Source: Maribellus sediminis (GTDB lineage: Bacteria > Bacteroidota > Bacteroidia > Bacteroidales > Prolixibacteraceae). From it: a DNA stretch of 64,000 nucleotides. The stretch spans positions 1 to 64,000 of the forward strand of contig NZ_WXUB01000003.1 in NCBI RefSeq assembly GCF_011799805.1, given 5' to 3'. Of the stretch, positions 1 through 8,532 are shown piece by piece; the stretch's first letter is position 1; each line of letters starts with the position of its first letter. The translations under genes and the position numbers were made by a program. The notes under the pieces are model-generated. The model saw nothing but the letters and a program-made list of their open reading frames with translations, did not search any database and was not told the origin of the DNA.

Positions 1-960
1 TTGCCGGTGGCATCCAAATAAACCGTAATGTCTTTCGTTTGAACGACCGGTTTCACGGTGTCGATCACGGTAACTGTCGCCGGTGCGGCCTGTACGTTTC
101 CGTTTACATCAGTGACTGTTAGTACAACCGGCACGGCTCCAACATCACTGCAGTCAAAGTCAGTGATATCTGTTTCATAAGTTTGGATTCCGCAGGCATC
201 ACTTGAACCGTCATCGATCGAATCGGCTGCGATACTCATGTTGCCGGTGGCATCCAGGTAAAGTGTGATGTCTTTGGTTTGAACTACCGGTTTTACCGTG
301 TCAATTACTGTGACAGTAGCAGGAGCAGTTTGTATGTTTCCATTCACATCAGTGACAGTCAGTATTACCGGAACATCGCCAACATCGCTGCAATCAAAGT
401 CTGTGATATCGGTTTCATAAGTCAGGATTCCACAGGCATCATTTGAACCGTCATCGATCGAATCTGCTGCAATGCTCATGTTCCCACTGGCATCCAGGTA
501 AACTGTGATGTCTTTGGTGATTACTAACGGTTTCACTGTGTCGATCACGGTAACTGTCGCCGGTGCGGTCTGTACGTTTCCGTTTACATCAGTGACTGTT
601 AGTACAACCGGCACGGCTCCAACATCGCTACAGTCGAAGTCAGTGATGTCGGTTGCATAAGTTTGGATTCCGCAGGCATCACTTGAACCGTCATCAATCG
701 AATCGGCTGCGATACTCATATTGCCGGTGGCATCCAAATAAACCGTAATGTCTTTCGTTTGAACGACCGGTTTCACGGTGTCGATCACAGTAACTGTCGC
801 CGGTGCGGTCTGTACGTTTCCGTTTACATCAGTGACTGTTAGTACAACTGGCACGGCTCCAACATTACTGCAGTCGAAGTCCGTAATATCGGTTTCATAA
901 GTTTGGATTCCGCAGGCATCACTTGAACCGTCATCAATCGAATCGGCTGCGATACTCATG
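1..960 (-). repeat. Four 240-bp tandem repeats inside the giant surface gene
   Basis: Four in-frame copies (1-240, 241-480, 481-720, 721-960) encode 80-residue HYR-like modules. Copies 1, 3 and 4 are nearly identical in DNA. Copy 2 differs mainly by synonymous changes. A fifth, more diverged unit follows at about 961-1200. The near identity at DNA level suggests recent duplication or gene conversion. The array continues past the left edge. Confidence 0.95.
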
Positions 961-3900
961 TTGCCGCTGGCATCCAGGTAAACTGTGATGTCTTTGGTTA
1001 CCACGACCGGTTTTATTGTATCATTTACTGTCACTGTTGCCAATGCTGTATCCATGGATCCAAGTGTACTTTCCACTACCAAACTCACAATATTGGCTCC
1101 AATATTTTCACAAGCAAAAGCGCTCATATCCAAACTCTTATTGGCAATCCCAACCACTGAATTAGAACCATTGTCTACATCGTCGGGAGATATGACTACA
1201 TTTCCGCTGCCATCAAGATACACCGTAATGTCTTGTGCGATTGCTGTTGGTACCGGATCAAATACGGTAACTTGCACCGGAACGATTGTCGAATTTCCGT
1301 GTTCATCGGTTCCGGTCAGATCAACCGTCACCGGGCTGGCAAGAGCATCATTGACATCAAATACACTTTGACTCAACGAATAAGTAACCGGCGTACAATT
1401 ATCAGAACCGTTTACCAAAACATCTTCCGGAGCAATGCTGACTGTTCCACTTGCTGTTAAAGTTACGGTTATATCCTGTCCAATAATGTCCGGAGGAAGA
1501 TTGTCTTCAACCGTAATGATTGCATTGGCTGTGGATGAATTTCCGCTGGCATCGGTGACGGTTAAAACAGCCAGATGTTCGTTTGTTAAAAGCGGTGCGC
1601 CGGGTGAAACCCAGGCAGACGGATTAACTAATGTTCCATTATTACCGTTCGATGTTTTATCTACCGTGGTTAAACCAATACCTTCGTCGAAGCTCCAATA
1701 TCCCTGAAGGCCAGGTTCTGATCCAACTAATTTCTTATTGTATTGATCGTGGATTTTTGTTTCCGACAAAACTGTATTCCATACTCTTACTTCATCAATT
1801 CTTCCAATAAAAGGTTGTCCTCCAAGTTGACGATCCCCAATTCTAAAATCATTTTGTATTGGATGATAATCTCCAATTGGTCCGAATGTTCCATACGAGA
1901 ATGCCCAATTGCCATTTATATACAACTTAGCATCAAGACCGTTGTAAACAAAAGTTATGTGAGACCACTGATTCAGTGGTATCGTTTTAGTGGAGTTTAC
2001 CCATGCCCATCCAGGGTTCGAATTAGCAATTGCCCATCGAAATGTTCCGTCAGGATATATGGCCAGTTCATACTCTCCCTCTCTGCTTACAATGATTCCT
2101 CCATTTGGATGATATGCGGTTGGATAAACCCACGCTTCAACACTAAGCGCCGAAGAAACTTTCAAAACAGGAGAACTTCCAAACTGGACATATTCACCAT
2201 TTCCCGGGAATGATACTGCGGACGCTGAATTCTGAATTAGGTTTACATCCGAACAATCAAAACTGCTTTTACTTAAACTCAAACTCTCAATCTCGCAGTT
2301 ATCTGTCGAGCCATTATTGACCTGCTCAGGAGTAATCGTTGCCTGACCATTTGCATCCAGTTCAACGGTTAAGTTTTGTGCTATTGCAACAGGTGAGGTA
2401 TTGTCTTCAACAGTTATAGTAGATGTGCAGGTTGAAGAATTCCCTTTGACATCAGTGGCAGTCCAGACAACTTCGGTTTCACCAAGAGGATAAGTGCCCG
2501 ACGCATCGCTTGTTCCGGTAACGTTGTTTGTTAAGCTAAATGGTTTGATAAGAGAACCGGATGTTATCCAATCCGTATTCACATCCATATTTGTCAAGAC
2601 ACCACTATTCCCATTTGAAGAATGATCTGCCAAGGTATTACTACCAGTTCCATCATCGAAATTAAAATATGCTTCAAGACCTGGTTCTAATCCTGATAAG
2701 ATTTTATCATATGACGCTGCAATTTCTGTCTCAGATAAATTTCTGCTCCAAATTCTTATATCACTAATCTGTCCTGTAAATGGTTCATCTTGTCCATCAG
2801 TACTCGCGGGATATCCGATCCTTAAGGATTGACCTCCGTTTCCAGGGACAACAGTTAATTGAGAACTTCCAATAATTAACCCATTTTGATAAAGAACAAC
2901 TGTTTTTGAACTTTCGTCAAAGCTTGCGGCAACATGTGTCCATGTATTTGAGGAACTAACTATTTGGGCAGCATATCCTGAGATAGCACTTCCATTCTGA
3001 ACATATAAGTAAAGAGTATATTCTCCGTTTCTCCAATTATGTCTTAATCCAAACGAATAGTTAGTATTTGAATCAAACACAGCCCCTTTGCTAACAATTG
3101 CTCTATAACCTTCACTTGGAATATATATTGGATTTACCCACGCTTCCAGAGTGAAATCACTCAGAAAAGGAAAGTTCTGGATTTCCACGTAATCGTTGTT
3201 CCCGTCGAAATCAAGGGCACCTGAAATTGCCTCACAATTATCCGAAACAACAGGTGTCGGAACAGCAACTTCAGCTTCACAATTCTCATTGCCTGTGCTT
3301 ACCGTTACATCTGCACAAGTTATATCGGGAGGTGTTATATCGTCGATGATCACATTCTGCGTTTGCGTAGTCGTATTTCCATTGCCATCGTCGTAAGTCC
3401 AGATAATCGTTGTTGATGCCGCAATAGGTAAAACTGCATCTGTAGTTCCTATAACTTGCTCACCACAGTTGTTGGAAGCAATAGGAGGAATTAGAGAGCT
3501 AACCTCGCAGTCAGCGTTAATATCAGGAAGTGATGCTACATCAGGTTGGATATTTGATGGAAAACAATTGCTAACGATCAAGGTCGACTGTGGATTAATA
3601 CCAATTCCGCCTTCGAAATCGATTTTCTTTACAAACAAGTTATTTGCAGGATTGTAAGTAAATAAAACACCCTGATTATATTGCCCGCCATCACGGGTAA
3701 CGCCAATAAAAGTGCCATCTGGAGTTAAAGTCAAGTTTCTTATGGGATGAGAACCATTTCCTCCATAAAAGTCTATTCTTTTGGAAATTCCGTTACCAAC
3801 CGGATCATAAATAAAAATTGTTCCCATGTTGGCGGATCCTCCTTCAAAAGTCATCCCATACAAACTTCTACCATCTACCCATTCAACTAATCCACCGAAT

Positions 3901-4709
3901 GGTCTTCTTCCGAGATTGTTTGGATCAAAATCTCTTTTTTTTGAAAATCCACTGGATGGATCAAATTCAAAAACTACACCTGATCCGTAAACCCCGCCAT
4001 CTACAGTAAGCCCATAAAACTTGCCATTTGCAGCCTTTACCAAGTTGTAATATGGATGTGCGCCATTACTTCCATTAAAACTTGTTAAGGTATTTATCTG
4101 TCCATTATTAGAATCAAAACGAAATAATGAACCCGGTCCAACAACTGACTGAGTCGTTGTACCCAAAAAAATACCGTTATTCCATTCAACCAGCGTTCCA
4201 CCAGGATTAATACTTTGGTTTCCTGAGCCAAAATCTGCTCTTTTGGTTACAGTGTTCGTTGCAGGATCTACCTCTATTAATGCTCCTTGTCCAACTGCCC
4301 CTCCCCGATGTGTTGTACAATATAGCAACCCATTGGAGGCCTCAACTAAATAGCCGATAGGTTGGCTCCCAGCAGTACCATCAAAATCAAAAATCTTAGT
4401 AAATTGATTACTTGATGGTTCAAACATAAAGATGGTACCATTGTCGTGCAATCCCCCATAATTAGCAAGCCCATAGATTTTACCGTTTGAGGCTTGTGTA
4501 ATTCCAAGGACAAACCTTCCATCTGTCGAAGGATTAAATGAATGCATTACCTGCATGTTATCCCCATTTATATCCGTTTTAAACAGAGTTCCACCGCCAT
4601 AGTCACCTCCTCCTGCAGCTGTTCCCCATATTTCCTGAGCCAGAAGTTGATTTGTGGAGACAAATAATATCAAAATGAAAATTCCGGATGAGAGTAAAAA
4701 TTTTTTCAT
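1..4709 (-). CDS. Giant secreted GloVer/HYR/LamG repeat protein (3' end beyond window)
   Basis: The reverse strand is open from an ATG at 4709 to the left edge, 1569 codons without a stop. A signal peptide (MKKFLLSSG..., cleavage near LLAQ-E) starts it. Residues about 25-380 are repeats of the GloVer type (GGxxxGGTLFK-like units, ending in repeated xxIDF or xxRDF strands). HYR-like segments follow, with two LamG/concanavalin-like domains (about residues 495-717 and 825-1037) each nested inside an HYR-like unit. From about residue 1040 on there are 80-residue repeats with a VTVTDVNGN-like strand and a DACG motif. The family is known as large cell-surface or adhesin-like proteins. A type IX secretion tail would be expected, but the C-terminus is not in the window. 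It is divergent from a PAS-LuxR gene, with a palindromic site between them. All plus-strand frames here are shadows. Confidence 0.9.
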   Translation of the reverse strand, partial: MKKFLLSSGIFILILFVSTNQLLAQEIWGTAAGGGDYGGGTLFKTDINGDNMQVMHSFNPSTDGRFVLGITQASNGKIYGLANYGGLHDNGTIFMFEPSSNQFTKIFDFDGTAGSQPIGYLVEASNGLLYCTTHRGGAVGQGALIEVDPATNTVTKRADFGSGNQSINPGGTLVEWNNGIFLGTTTQSVVGPGSLFRFDSNNGQINTLTSFNGSNGAHPYYNLVKAANGKFYGLTVDGGVYGSGVVFEFDPSSGFSKKRDFDPNNLGRRPFGGLVEWVDGRSLYGMTFEGGSANMGTIFIYDPVGNGISKRIDFYGGNGSHPIRNLTLTPDGTFIGVTRDGGQYNQGVLFTYNPANNLFVKKIDFEGGIGINPQSTLIVSNCFPSNIQPDVASLPDINADCEVSSLIPPIASNNCGEQVIGTTDAVLPIAASTTIIWTYDDGNGNTTTQTQNVIIDDITPPDITCADVTVSTGNENCEAEVAVPTPVVSDNCEAISGALDFDGNNDYVEIQNFPFLSDFTLEAWVNPIYIPSEGYRAIVSKGAVFDSNTNYSFGLRHNWRNGEYTLYLYVQNGSAISGYAAQIVSSSNTWTHVAASFDESSKTVVLYQNGLIIGSSQLTVVPGNGGQSLRIGYPASTDGQDEPFTGQISDIRIWSRNLSETEIAASYDKILSGLEPGLEAYFNFDDGTGSNTLADHSSNGNSGVLTNMDVNTDWITSGSLIKPFSLTNNVTGTSDASGTYPLGETEVVWTATDVKGNSSTCTSTITVEDNTSPVAIAQNLTVELDANGQATITPEQVNNGSTDNCEIESLSLSKSSFDCSDVNLIQNSASAVSFPGNGEYVQFGSSPVLKVSSALSVEAWVYPTAYHPNGGIIVSREGEYELAIYPDGTFRWAIANSNPGWAWVNSTKTIPLNQWSHITFVYNGLDAKLYINGNWAFSYGTFGPIGDYHPIQNDFRIGDRQLGGQPFIGRIDEVRVWNTVLSETKIHDQYNKKLVGSEPGLQGYWSFDEGIGLTTVDKTSNGNNGTLVNPSAWVSPGAPLLTNEHLAVLTVTDASGNSSTANAIITVEDNLPPDIIGQDITVTLTASGTVSIAPEDVLVNGSDNCTPVTYSLSQSVFDVNDALASPVTVDLTGTDEHGNSTIVPVQVTVFDPVPTAIAQDITVYLDGSGNVVISPDDVDNGSNSVVGIANKSLDMSAFACENIGANIVSLVVESTLGSMDTALATVTVNDTIKPVVVTKDITVYLDASGNMSIAADSIDDGSSDACGIQTYETDITDFDCSNVGAVPVVLTVTDVNGNVQTAPATVTVIDTVKPVVQTKDITVYLDATGNMSIAADSIDDGSSDACGIQTYATDITDFDCSDVGAVPVVLTVTDVNGNVQTAPATVTVIDTVKPLVITKDITVYLDASGNMSIAADSIDDGSNDACGILTYETDITDFDCSDVGDVPVILTVTDVNGNIQTAPATVTVIDTVKPVVQTKDITLYLDATGNMSIAADSIDDGSSDACGIQTYETDITDFDCSDVGAVPVVLTVTDVNGNVQAAPATVTVIDTVKPVVQTKDITVYLDATG

Positions 4710-4777
4710 AACACGAGGATTTGAGATTAAACCTTATTTTTTATCCCCTTCAAGTTACTCCCTCAGTTCGTACAAGT

Positions 4778-4799
4778 AAATACTGAATTAGGGGTATTT
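4778..4799. promoter_or_regulatory. Palindromic operator-like site between giant gene and PAS-LuxR gene 1
   Basis: The site has the form AAATAC-N10-GTATTT. The same arrangement, with the same 10-base spacing, occurs as a perfect 22-bp palindrome at 7493-7514 before the third PAS-LuxR gene. Here the centre is imperfect. It lies 62 bases before the regulator start at 4861 and 69 bases before the divergent giant gene at 4709, so it could serve both. A -7-like TAAATTGCAT follows at 4810. Binding by the PAS-LuxR proteins themselves is inference. Confidence 0.5.
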
Positions 4800-4860
4800 T
4801 GAACCATTCTAAATTGCATTTGTTTACCATTCAGAAACTTGCTAGTGAAATCCAGACCTA

Positions 4861-5637
4861 ATGCGAAAGCAGCACATCGAAAATATTCTGAATGTTTGGG
4901 AAAAGCATAACTCCATTTTGAAGCCCAGCAAGGCAAAAATGGCCATGGAAATTGTCGATCAGATCGCTTCTACCTTTTCGGCAGGTTCATTTTATTATTA
5001 CATCCTGAATTTCGCCACACTTAAAATGGAATATGTTGATGAAAGCATCAGAGATGTTCTGGGAATTGAACCTCATGAATTCCAATTGGATAAACTCTTT
5101 GACTACATGCATCCCGAAGATCTGCAAATACTTCATAAAAAAGAACAGGAAGCATTAAACTTTCTTTTGAAAACAATACCTACAGATGAAATACCTTTAT
5201 ATAAAGTGGTGTACCTTATGCGCTTCAGACATCCAAAAGGCATATATAAAACAGTACTTCATCAGGCACAGGCAATTAATGTTTCTGAAGACGGGAAAGT
5301 ACAGCAGGTTATTGGAGTGCATACCGACATCAGTTACTTACCCATCCCGTTCGACCACAAAGTATCGTTTATCAGCAATGAGCGTCCCTGCTATTATTCT
5401 ATTGTCCCCGACATCCCGTTGCAGTTGCTCGACGAAAGTATTAGCCATTTGTTTACATCGAAAGAAACGCTGGTTTTGAAGCAGTTGGCCGAGGGAAAGG
5501 ATTACAAACAAATTGCCGACGCCCTTGGAATCTCGCCTCACACAGTTAACACCCACAAAAGAAATATTCTGGAAAAGTCACATTCGAAAACGGTTACCGA
5601 ATTAATTGCCAAATGCATTAGAGCAGGACTAATTTGA
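4861..5637 (+). CDS. PAS domain-LuxR family transcriptional regulator (paralogue 1)
   Basis: A 258-residue soluble regulator. Residues about 40-170 form a PAS_3-like sensor (GSFYYYILNF at the start, an MHPEDL motif, and an HTDISYL strand at the end). The last 65 residues are a LuxR/GerE helix-turn-helix with the recognition-helix motif SPHTVNTHKRN. There is no receiver or kinase domain, so it probably senses a small ligand or redox cue directly in the cytoplasm; the ligand cannot be read from sequence. It is one of three paralogues, followed one base after its stop by the second, and shares an upstream palindrome with the third. Start chosen at the first ATG of the frame. No clear Shine-Dalgarno is seen, which is usual in Bacteroidota. 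Confidence 0.85.
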   Translation: MRKQHIENILNVWEKHNSILKPSKAKMAMEIVDQIASTFSAGSFYYYILNFATLKMEYVDESIRDVLGIEPHEFQLDKLFDYMHPEDLQILHKKEQEALNFLLKTIPTDEIPLYKVVYLMRFRHPKGIYKTVLHQAQAINVSEDGKVQQVIGVHTDISYLPIPFDHKVSFISNERPCYYSIVPDIPLQLLDESISHLFTSKETLVLKQLAEGKDYKQIADALGISPHTVNTHKRNILEKSHSKTVTELIAKCIRAGLI

Positions 5638-5638
5638 C

Positions 5639-6421
5639 ATGAAAAAAATGAAACACCCTGCATCAAATAATAAGCTTCCCGAAAAAGGAGAAAATATATT
5701 TCGGTCGATCAATCAGCATCCGCAAATTGCCAGATTGATTGATTCACTTGCCCATCCGTTTGCTGCCGGTACATTTTTTTATTTCCTTCATCGTACTTCA
5801 CAGCCCGGATTTCATTTTGTCAGCGACTCGCTAAAAACTGTTTTGGGTTATGAAAAGGAAGATTTTACACCTGAATTTCTTTTTGATATTCTGCATCCCG
5901 AGGATCAGGAGAAGATAAGAGAAAAAGAATCGATGGCGCTTTGGTTCTTTGGGCAGCAAACATCGGTTGAAATAACAACTTCGTATAAAGCGGCCTTCTT
6001 AATCCGCCTGAGACACGCAAATGGGAATTATCGCACAATTTTGCACCAGGCACGCCCCATTAGTGTTTCGGAAAAAGGAGACGTACTTGAAACCATTTCA
6101 GTGCATACCGACCTCAGCTTTTTGAATCCTTCTGTCGATCATAAGTTGTCTTTTTTGAGCAAGAATAAGCCTTCGTACCTGGCTAACGATACCGAAAAGA
6201 AGTCACTTTTATCAACCAATTGCTGCTTCAAACAGATCACGCCGCGAGAACTTGACATAATTACTTGTGCGGGATTAGGAATGAATATCGACGAAACTGC
6301 CGATAAACTTTTCCTTTCGCCACATACGGTGAAAACCCATAAAAAGAAAATTTTACGCAAGTCGGGTTGCAGCAATTTCACCGAACTGGTTGCACGTTGT
6401 CTTAAAGAAGGTATAATTTAA
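5639..6421 (+). CDS. PAS domain-LuxR family transcriptional regulator (paralogue 2)
   Basis: A 260-residue paralogue of the neighbours at 4861 and 7559. The PAS core is at about residues 40-170 (GTFFYFLHR, LHPEDQ, HTDLSFL). The C-terminal LuxR HTH carries SPHTVKTHKKK and TELVARC. It is the most diverged of the three: the PAS strand lacks the YYYI pattern, and a polar stretch rich in K and S lies before the HTH. The start is one base after the stop of paralogue 1, so the two are almost certainly co-transcribed. It has no copy of the palindromic site of its own. It converges on the hydrolase at 6436 with only 14 bases between. Confidence 0.85.
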   Translation: MKKMKHPASNNKLPEKGENIFRSINQHPQIARLIDSLAHPFAAGTFFYFLHRTSQPGFHFVSDSLKTVLGYEKEDFTPEFLFDILHPEDQEKIREKESMALWFFGQQTSVEITTSYKAAFLIRLRHANGNYRTILHQARPISVSEKGDVLETISVHTDLSFLNPSVDHKLSFLSKNKPSYLANDTEKKSLLSTNCCFKQITPRELDIITCAGLGMNIDETADKLFLSPHTVKTHKKKILRKSGCSNFTELVARCLKEGII

Positions 6422-6435
6422 CATGGACTTTTCTT

Positions 6436-7170
6436 TTAAAAGGCCTCATCGCAGATTTTTACCAAAAGTTTTGTGAATTCTACCGGCTTTTCGATAGTCG
6501 GAACATGCCCGCAATTCTCCATTTCAATAAATTCAATGGGATTTAAAGCTTCTTTCACAAGTTTTTTCAAATAATCAGGATTGACGATTGTATCTTCTTT
6601 TCCGACAATAATATACTTTGAACATTGCAACTTGCTAAATATTTCTACCTGGTCCTGAAACACATTTGGCGCACTCAGCCAATCAAGAAGTTTGGTCCGT
6701 GCTTTTGTGTCTGTACTGTAAAAATCTTCTTTTAGCAATGGGATTACCGCTTTATTTTGGACGGCTTCTGAAGTTGCGTCATCTATCTCTTTTTCGGTGG
6801 GTCGAACTTTAAGAAATGCTTCCGTATGCGGATTAGGTAGAAAAGCTTCTTTAAAATTAACCGGTTTTTTTAGCGGCGACGAACCTATCAGAACGATACC
6901 CTTAAGCGAACGAATCATTGGAGCCAACTCTACAGCATATAATCCACCAAGAGAGTTTCCCATCAATATTACGTCTCCCTCAATATGATTGATTTTCTCT
7001 AAAAGAAAGTTCTTATTCGAATTCCAGGAATATTCCTCTTTTCTTGGAGAGTTTCCATGTCCCGGTAGATCAATTGCCTTTAACTGTATTGGCAGTTGCC
7101 AGGTTTGAATTATGGGTTCAAATACTCTTGAGGAACTTGCATTTCCGTGAATGAAGATGACAGTTTTCAT
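6436..7170 (-). CDS. Alpha/beta-fold hydrolase
   Basis: A serine hydrolase of about 244 residues. It shows an HGN oxyanion motif after the first strand (VIFIHGN), the nucleophile elbow GNSLGG with Ser73, a probable acid in GKEDTIV, and the catalytic His in NCGHVPTIEKP. No signal peptide, so cytoplasmic. Substrate unknown; the family includes esterases, haloperoxidase-like and MenH-like enzymes. The frame could start 14 codons earlier at 7212, but residues MKTVIFIHG at 7170 are the usual beginning of the fold, so that ATG is preferred. It stands alone, convergent with the second PAS-LuxR gene. Confidence 0.8.
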   Translation of the reverse strand: MKTVIFIHGNASSSRVFEPIIQTWQLPIQLKAIDLPGHGNSPRKEEYSWNSNKNFLLEKINHIEGDVILMGNSLGGLYAVELAPMIRSLKGIVLIGSSPLKKPVNFKEAFLPNPHTEAFLKVRPTEKEIDDATSEAVQNKAVIPLLKEDFYSTDTKARTKLLDWLSAPNVFQDQVEIFSKLQCSKYIIVGKEDTIVNPDYLKKLVKEALNPIEFIEMENCGHVPTIEKPVEFTKLLVKICDEAF

Positions 7171-7376
7171 TAGTCCTGGATTTTTTGCTTGAAGAATTAC
7201 ATTAAACAACACGTTTTGTTTTGTGAAAGTTCAAATTGAAACTTCATGCAAATAATAACTTTCCCTCATTACTGCGTTTTACCATAAATACATAATTTCT
7301 GTTTTTGAAGAAAACACCGGTCTGGCTGATTTTACGATTTGTGTGGATGAGGATATGACACGGACAAGATAAAAAA

Positions 7377-7397
7377 AGCAGGAACTTGGTTCCTGCT
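7377..7397. terminator. Hairpin without an obvious gene to terminate
   Basis: AGCAGGAAC, a three-base TTG loop, then GTTCCTGCT: a perfect 9-bp stem preceded by seven A and followed by a T-rich run. It has the shape of a bidirectional intrinsic terminator, but both flanking genes point away from it. It may end an unannotated small RNA or be a relic. Confidence 0.5.
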
Positions 7398-7492
7398 TAT
7401 ATTTTAATTTATATTGTGTGTGCGGAGAATATCTTCTCCTTTTTCAAGATCATTTTAAACGACTGCAAGTTAACTGAGGAAATTGGAATAGT

Positions 7493-7514
7493 AAATACCT
7501 AATATTAGGTATTT
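7493..7514. promoter_or_regulatory. Perfect 22-bp palindrome upstream of PAS-LuxR gene 3
   Basis: AAATACCTAAT followed by its exact reverse complement, 45 bases before the start at 7559. A -7-like box TATCTTGC lies four bases after it at 7519. The same AAATAC-N10-GTATTT frame occurs before paralogue 1 at 4778-4799. A dimeric regulator, perhaps one of the PAS-LuxR proteins, is the likely ligand (inference). Confidence 0.65.
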
Positions 7515-7558
7515 TATGTATCTTGCATTCTCTCAACAGAAAATAATTTTCAAGAAGG

Positions 7559-8332
7559 ATGGATGAGGATAGTGTGGCAAGAATAAAAGCGGCGTGGATA
7601 CCGAACAAGATTGAAAAGCCCGTTAAAACTGAACTTTACCTCAACATCATCGAGCAGGTGGCCAACCTGTTCTCGGCAGGAAGTTTCTACTATTACATCA
7701 TTAATTTCGATACGCTTCAGATGGAGCATGTCGATAAACGAATTGAATCAGTCCTTGGGGTTGACGCACAGAACTGGAGCCTCGATAAATTATTCGAACT
7801 GGTGCACCCGGAAGACCTGAAACACATGCACCAAAAAGAAGCTGCAGCCGTTGATTTTATCCTGAACCGCATCCCCACCGAAGATATTCTAAAGTATAAA
7901 GTGGTCTATGTCATTCGTTTGCGACATACCGATGGTAACTACCGAACCATTCTTCAGCAATCGAAAACACTAAGTGTATCGGAAGATGGAAAGGTGCAGC
8001 ATGTACTTGGTATTCACACCGATGTGAGTTACCTAAATATGCCGATTGACAATAAGATTTCATTTATTGGTGATGGCCGCCCTTCGTTTTATGCGATTCC
8101 TACAGAAGAGGAATTTATTACAGAACACTATGATTTCAGTACACTTTTTACTCCGCGCGAGAAGGAGATTCTATGCAACATTGCAAAAGGAAAAACTTTT
8201 GGGGAAATCGCCGGTATTCTAAACCTCTCGCCACATACAATAAATACACACAAAAAGAACATTCTTAAAAAGACGGATTGCAGAAATACAACTGAACTGA
8301 TCGCCCGTTGTGTGAGGGATGGAATCATTTAA
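7559..8332 (+). CDS. PAS domain-LuxR family transcriptional regulator (paralogue 3)
   Basis: A 257-residue protein with the same plan as the gene at 4861, and closer to that one than to the one at 5639. The PAS core at about residues 35-165 has GSFYYYIINF, VHPEDL and HTDVSYL. The LuxR HTH at about 193-257 has TPREKEIL, SPHTINTHKKN and TELIARC. No receiver or membrane domain. It is transcribed alone behind a perfect palindrome. It is followed by a long inverted repeat and then the convergent nadD gene. The ATG at 7559 has an AAGG sequence just upstream, which supports this start. Confidence 0.85.
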   Translation: MDEDSVARIKAAWIPNKIEKPVKTELYLNIIEQVANLFSAGSFYYYIINFDTLQMEHVDKRIESVLGVDAQNWSLDKLFELVHPEDLKHMHQKEAAAVDFILNRIPTEDILKYKVVYVIRLRHTDGNYRTILQQSKTLSVSEDGKVQHVLGIHTDVSYLNMPIDNKISFIGDGRPSFYAIPTEEEFITEHYDFSTLFTPREKEILCNIAKGKTFGEIAGILNLSPHTINTHKKNILKKTDCRNTTELIARCVRDGII

Positions 8333-8364
8333 TTGATTATTAAACAGATTAACTTTAATTTTTC

Positions 8365-8508
8365 TTGCGCCGTACTTCATGCGGCGATTAATGGATTTGG
8401 CTCATGAAACTTGATTTTTCAGAAATTTTGTAGTCTAAAAAGTACAAAATTTCTGAAAAATCATTGACAAGCTACTTCCCCATCAAACCGCACTAAAGTA
8501 CGGTGCAA
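8365..8508. repeat. 144-bp imperfect palindrome, MITE-like
   Basis: The two halves are diverged inverted copies of each other. The outer ends pair TTGCGCCGTACTT with AAGTACGGTGCAA with few mismatches, and the inner 21 bp pair perfectly. It fills most of the gap between two convergent genes. The size and shape fit a small non-autonomous palindromic element, or a long bidirectional terminator. Confidence 0.55.
8412..8463. terminator. Bidirectional terminator (core of the palindrome)
   Basis: Perfect 21-bp arms (8412-8432 and 8443-8463) around a 10-base loop, with A/T-rich flanks. It is placed between the ends of the PAS-LuxR gene and of nadD, so it can terminate both strands. Confidence 0.6.
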
Positions 8509-8532
8509 TACATAAAATAAATTACATGGAAA

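Larger units (their letters stand above)
7171..7558. other. Gene-free stretch between hydrolase and PAS-LuxR gene 3
   Basis: No convincing reading frame. It holds a compact hairpin at 7377-7397 and the perfect palindrome at 7493-7514, both listed separately. The rest is AT-rich and probably carries the promoters of the divergent genes on either side. Confidence 0.6.

Noticed and set aside
1-960. CRISPR-like look of regularly spaced repeats
   Set aside because: The 240-bp units are contiguous, coding and in frame, with no unique spacers.
985-2213. Plus-strand reading frames of 75-156 codons
   Set aside because: They lie opposite the giant minus-strand gene, which has a signal peptide and recognisable domains; the plus frames resemble no protein.
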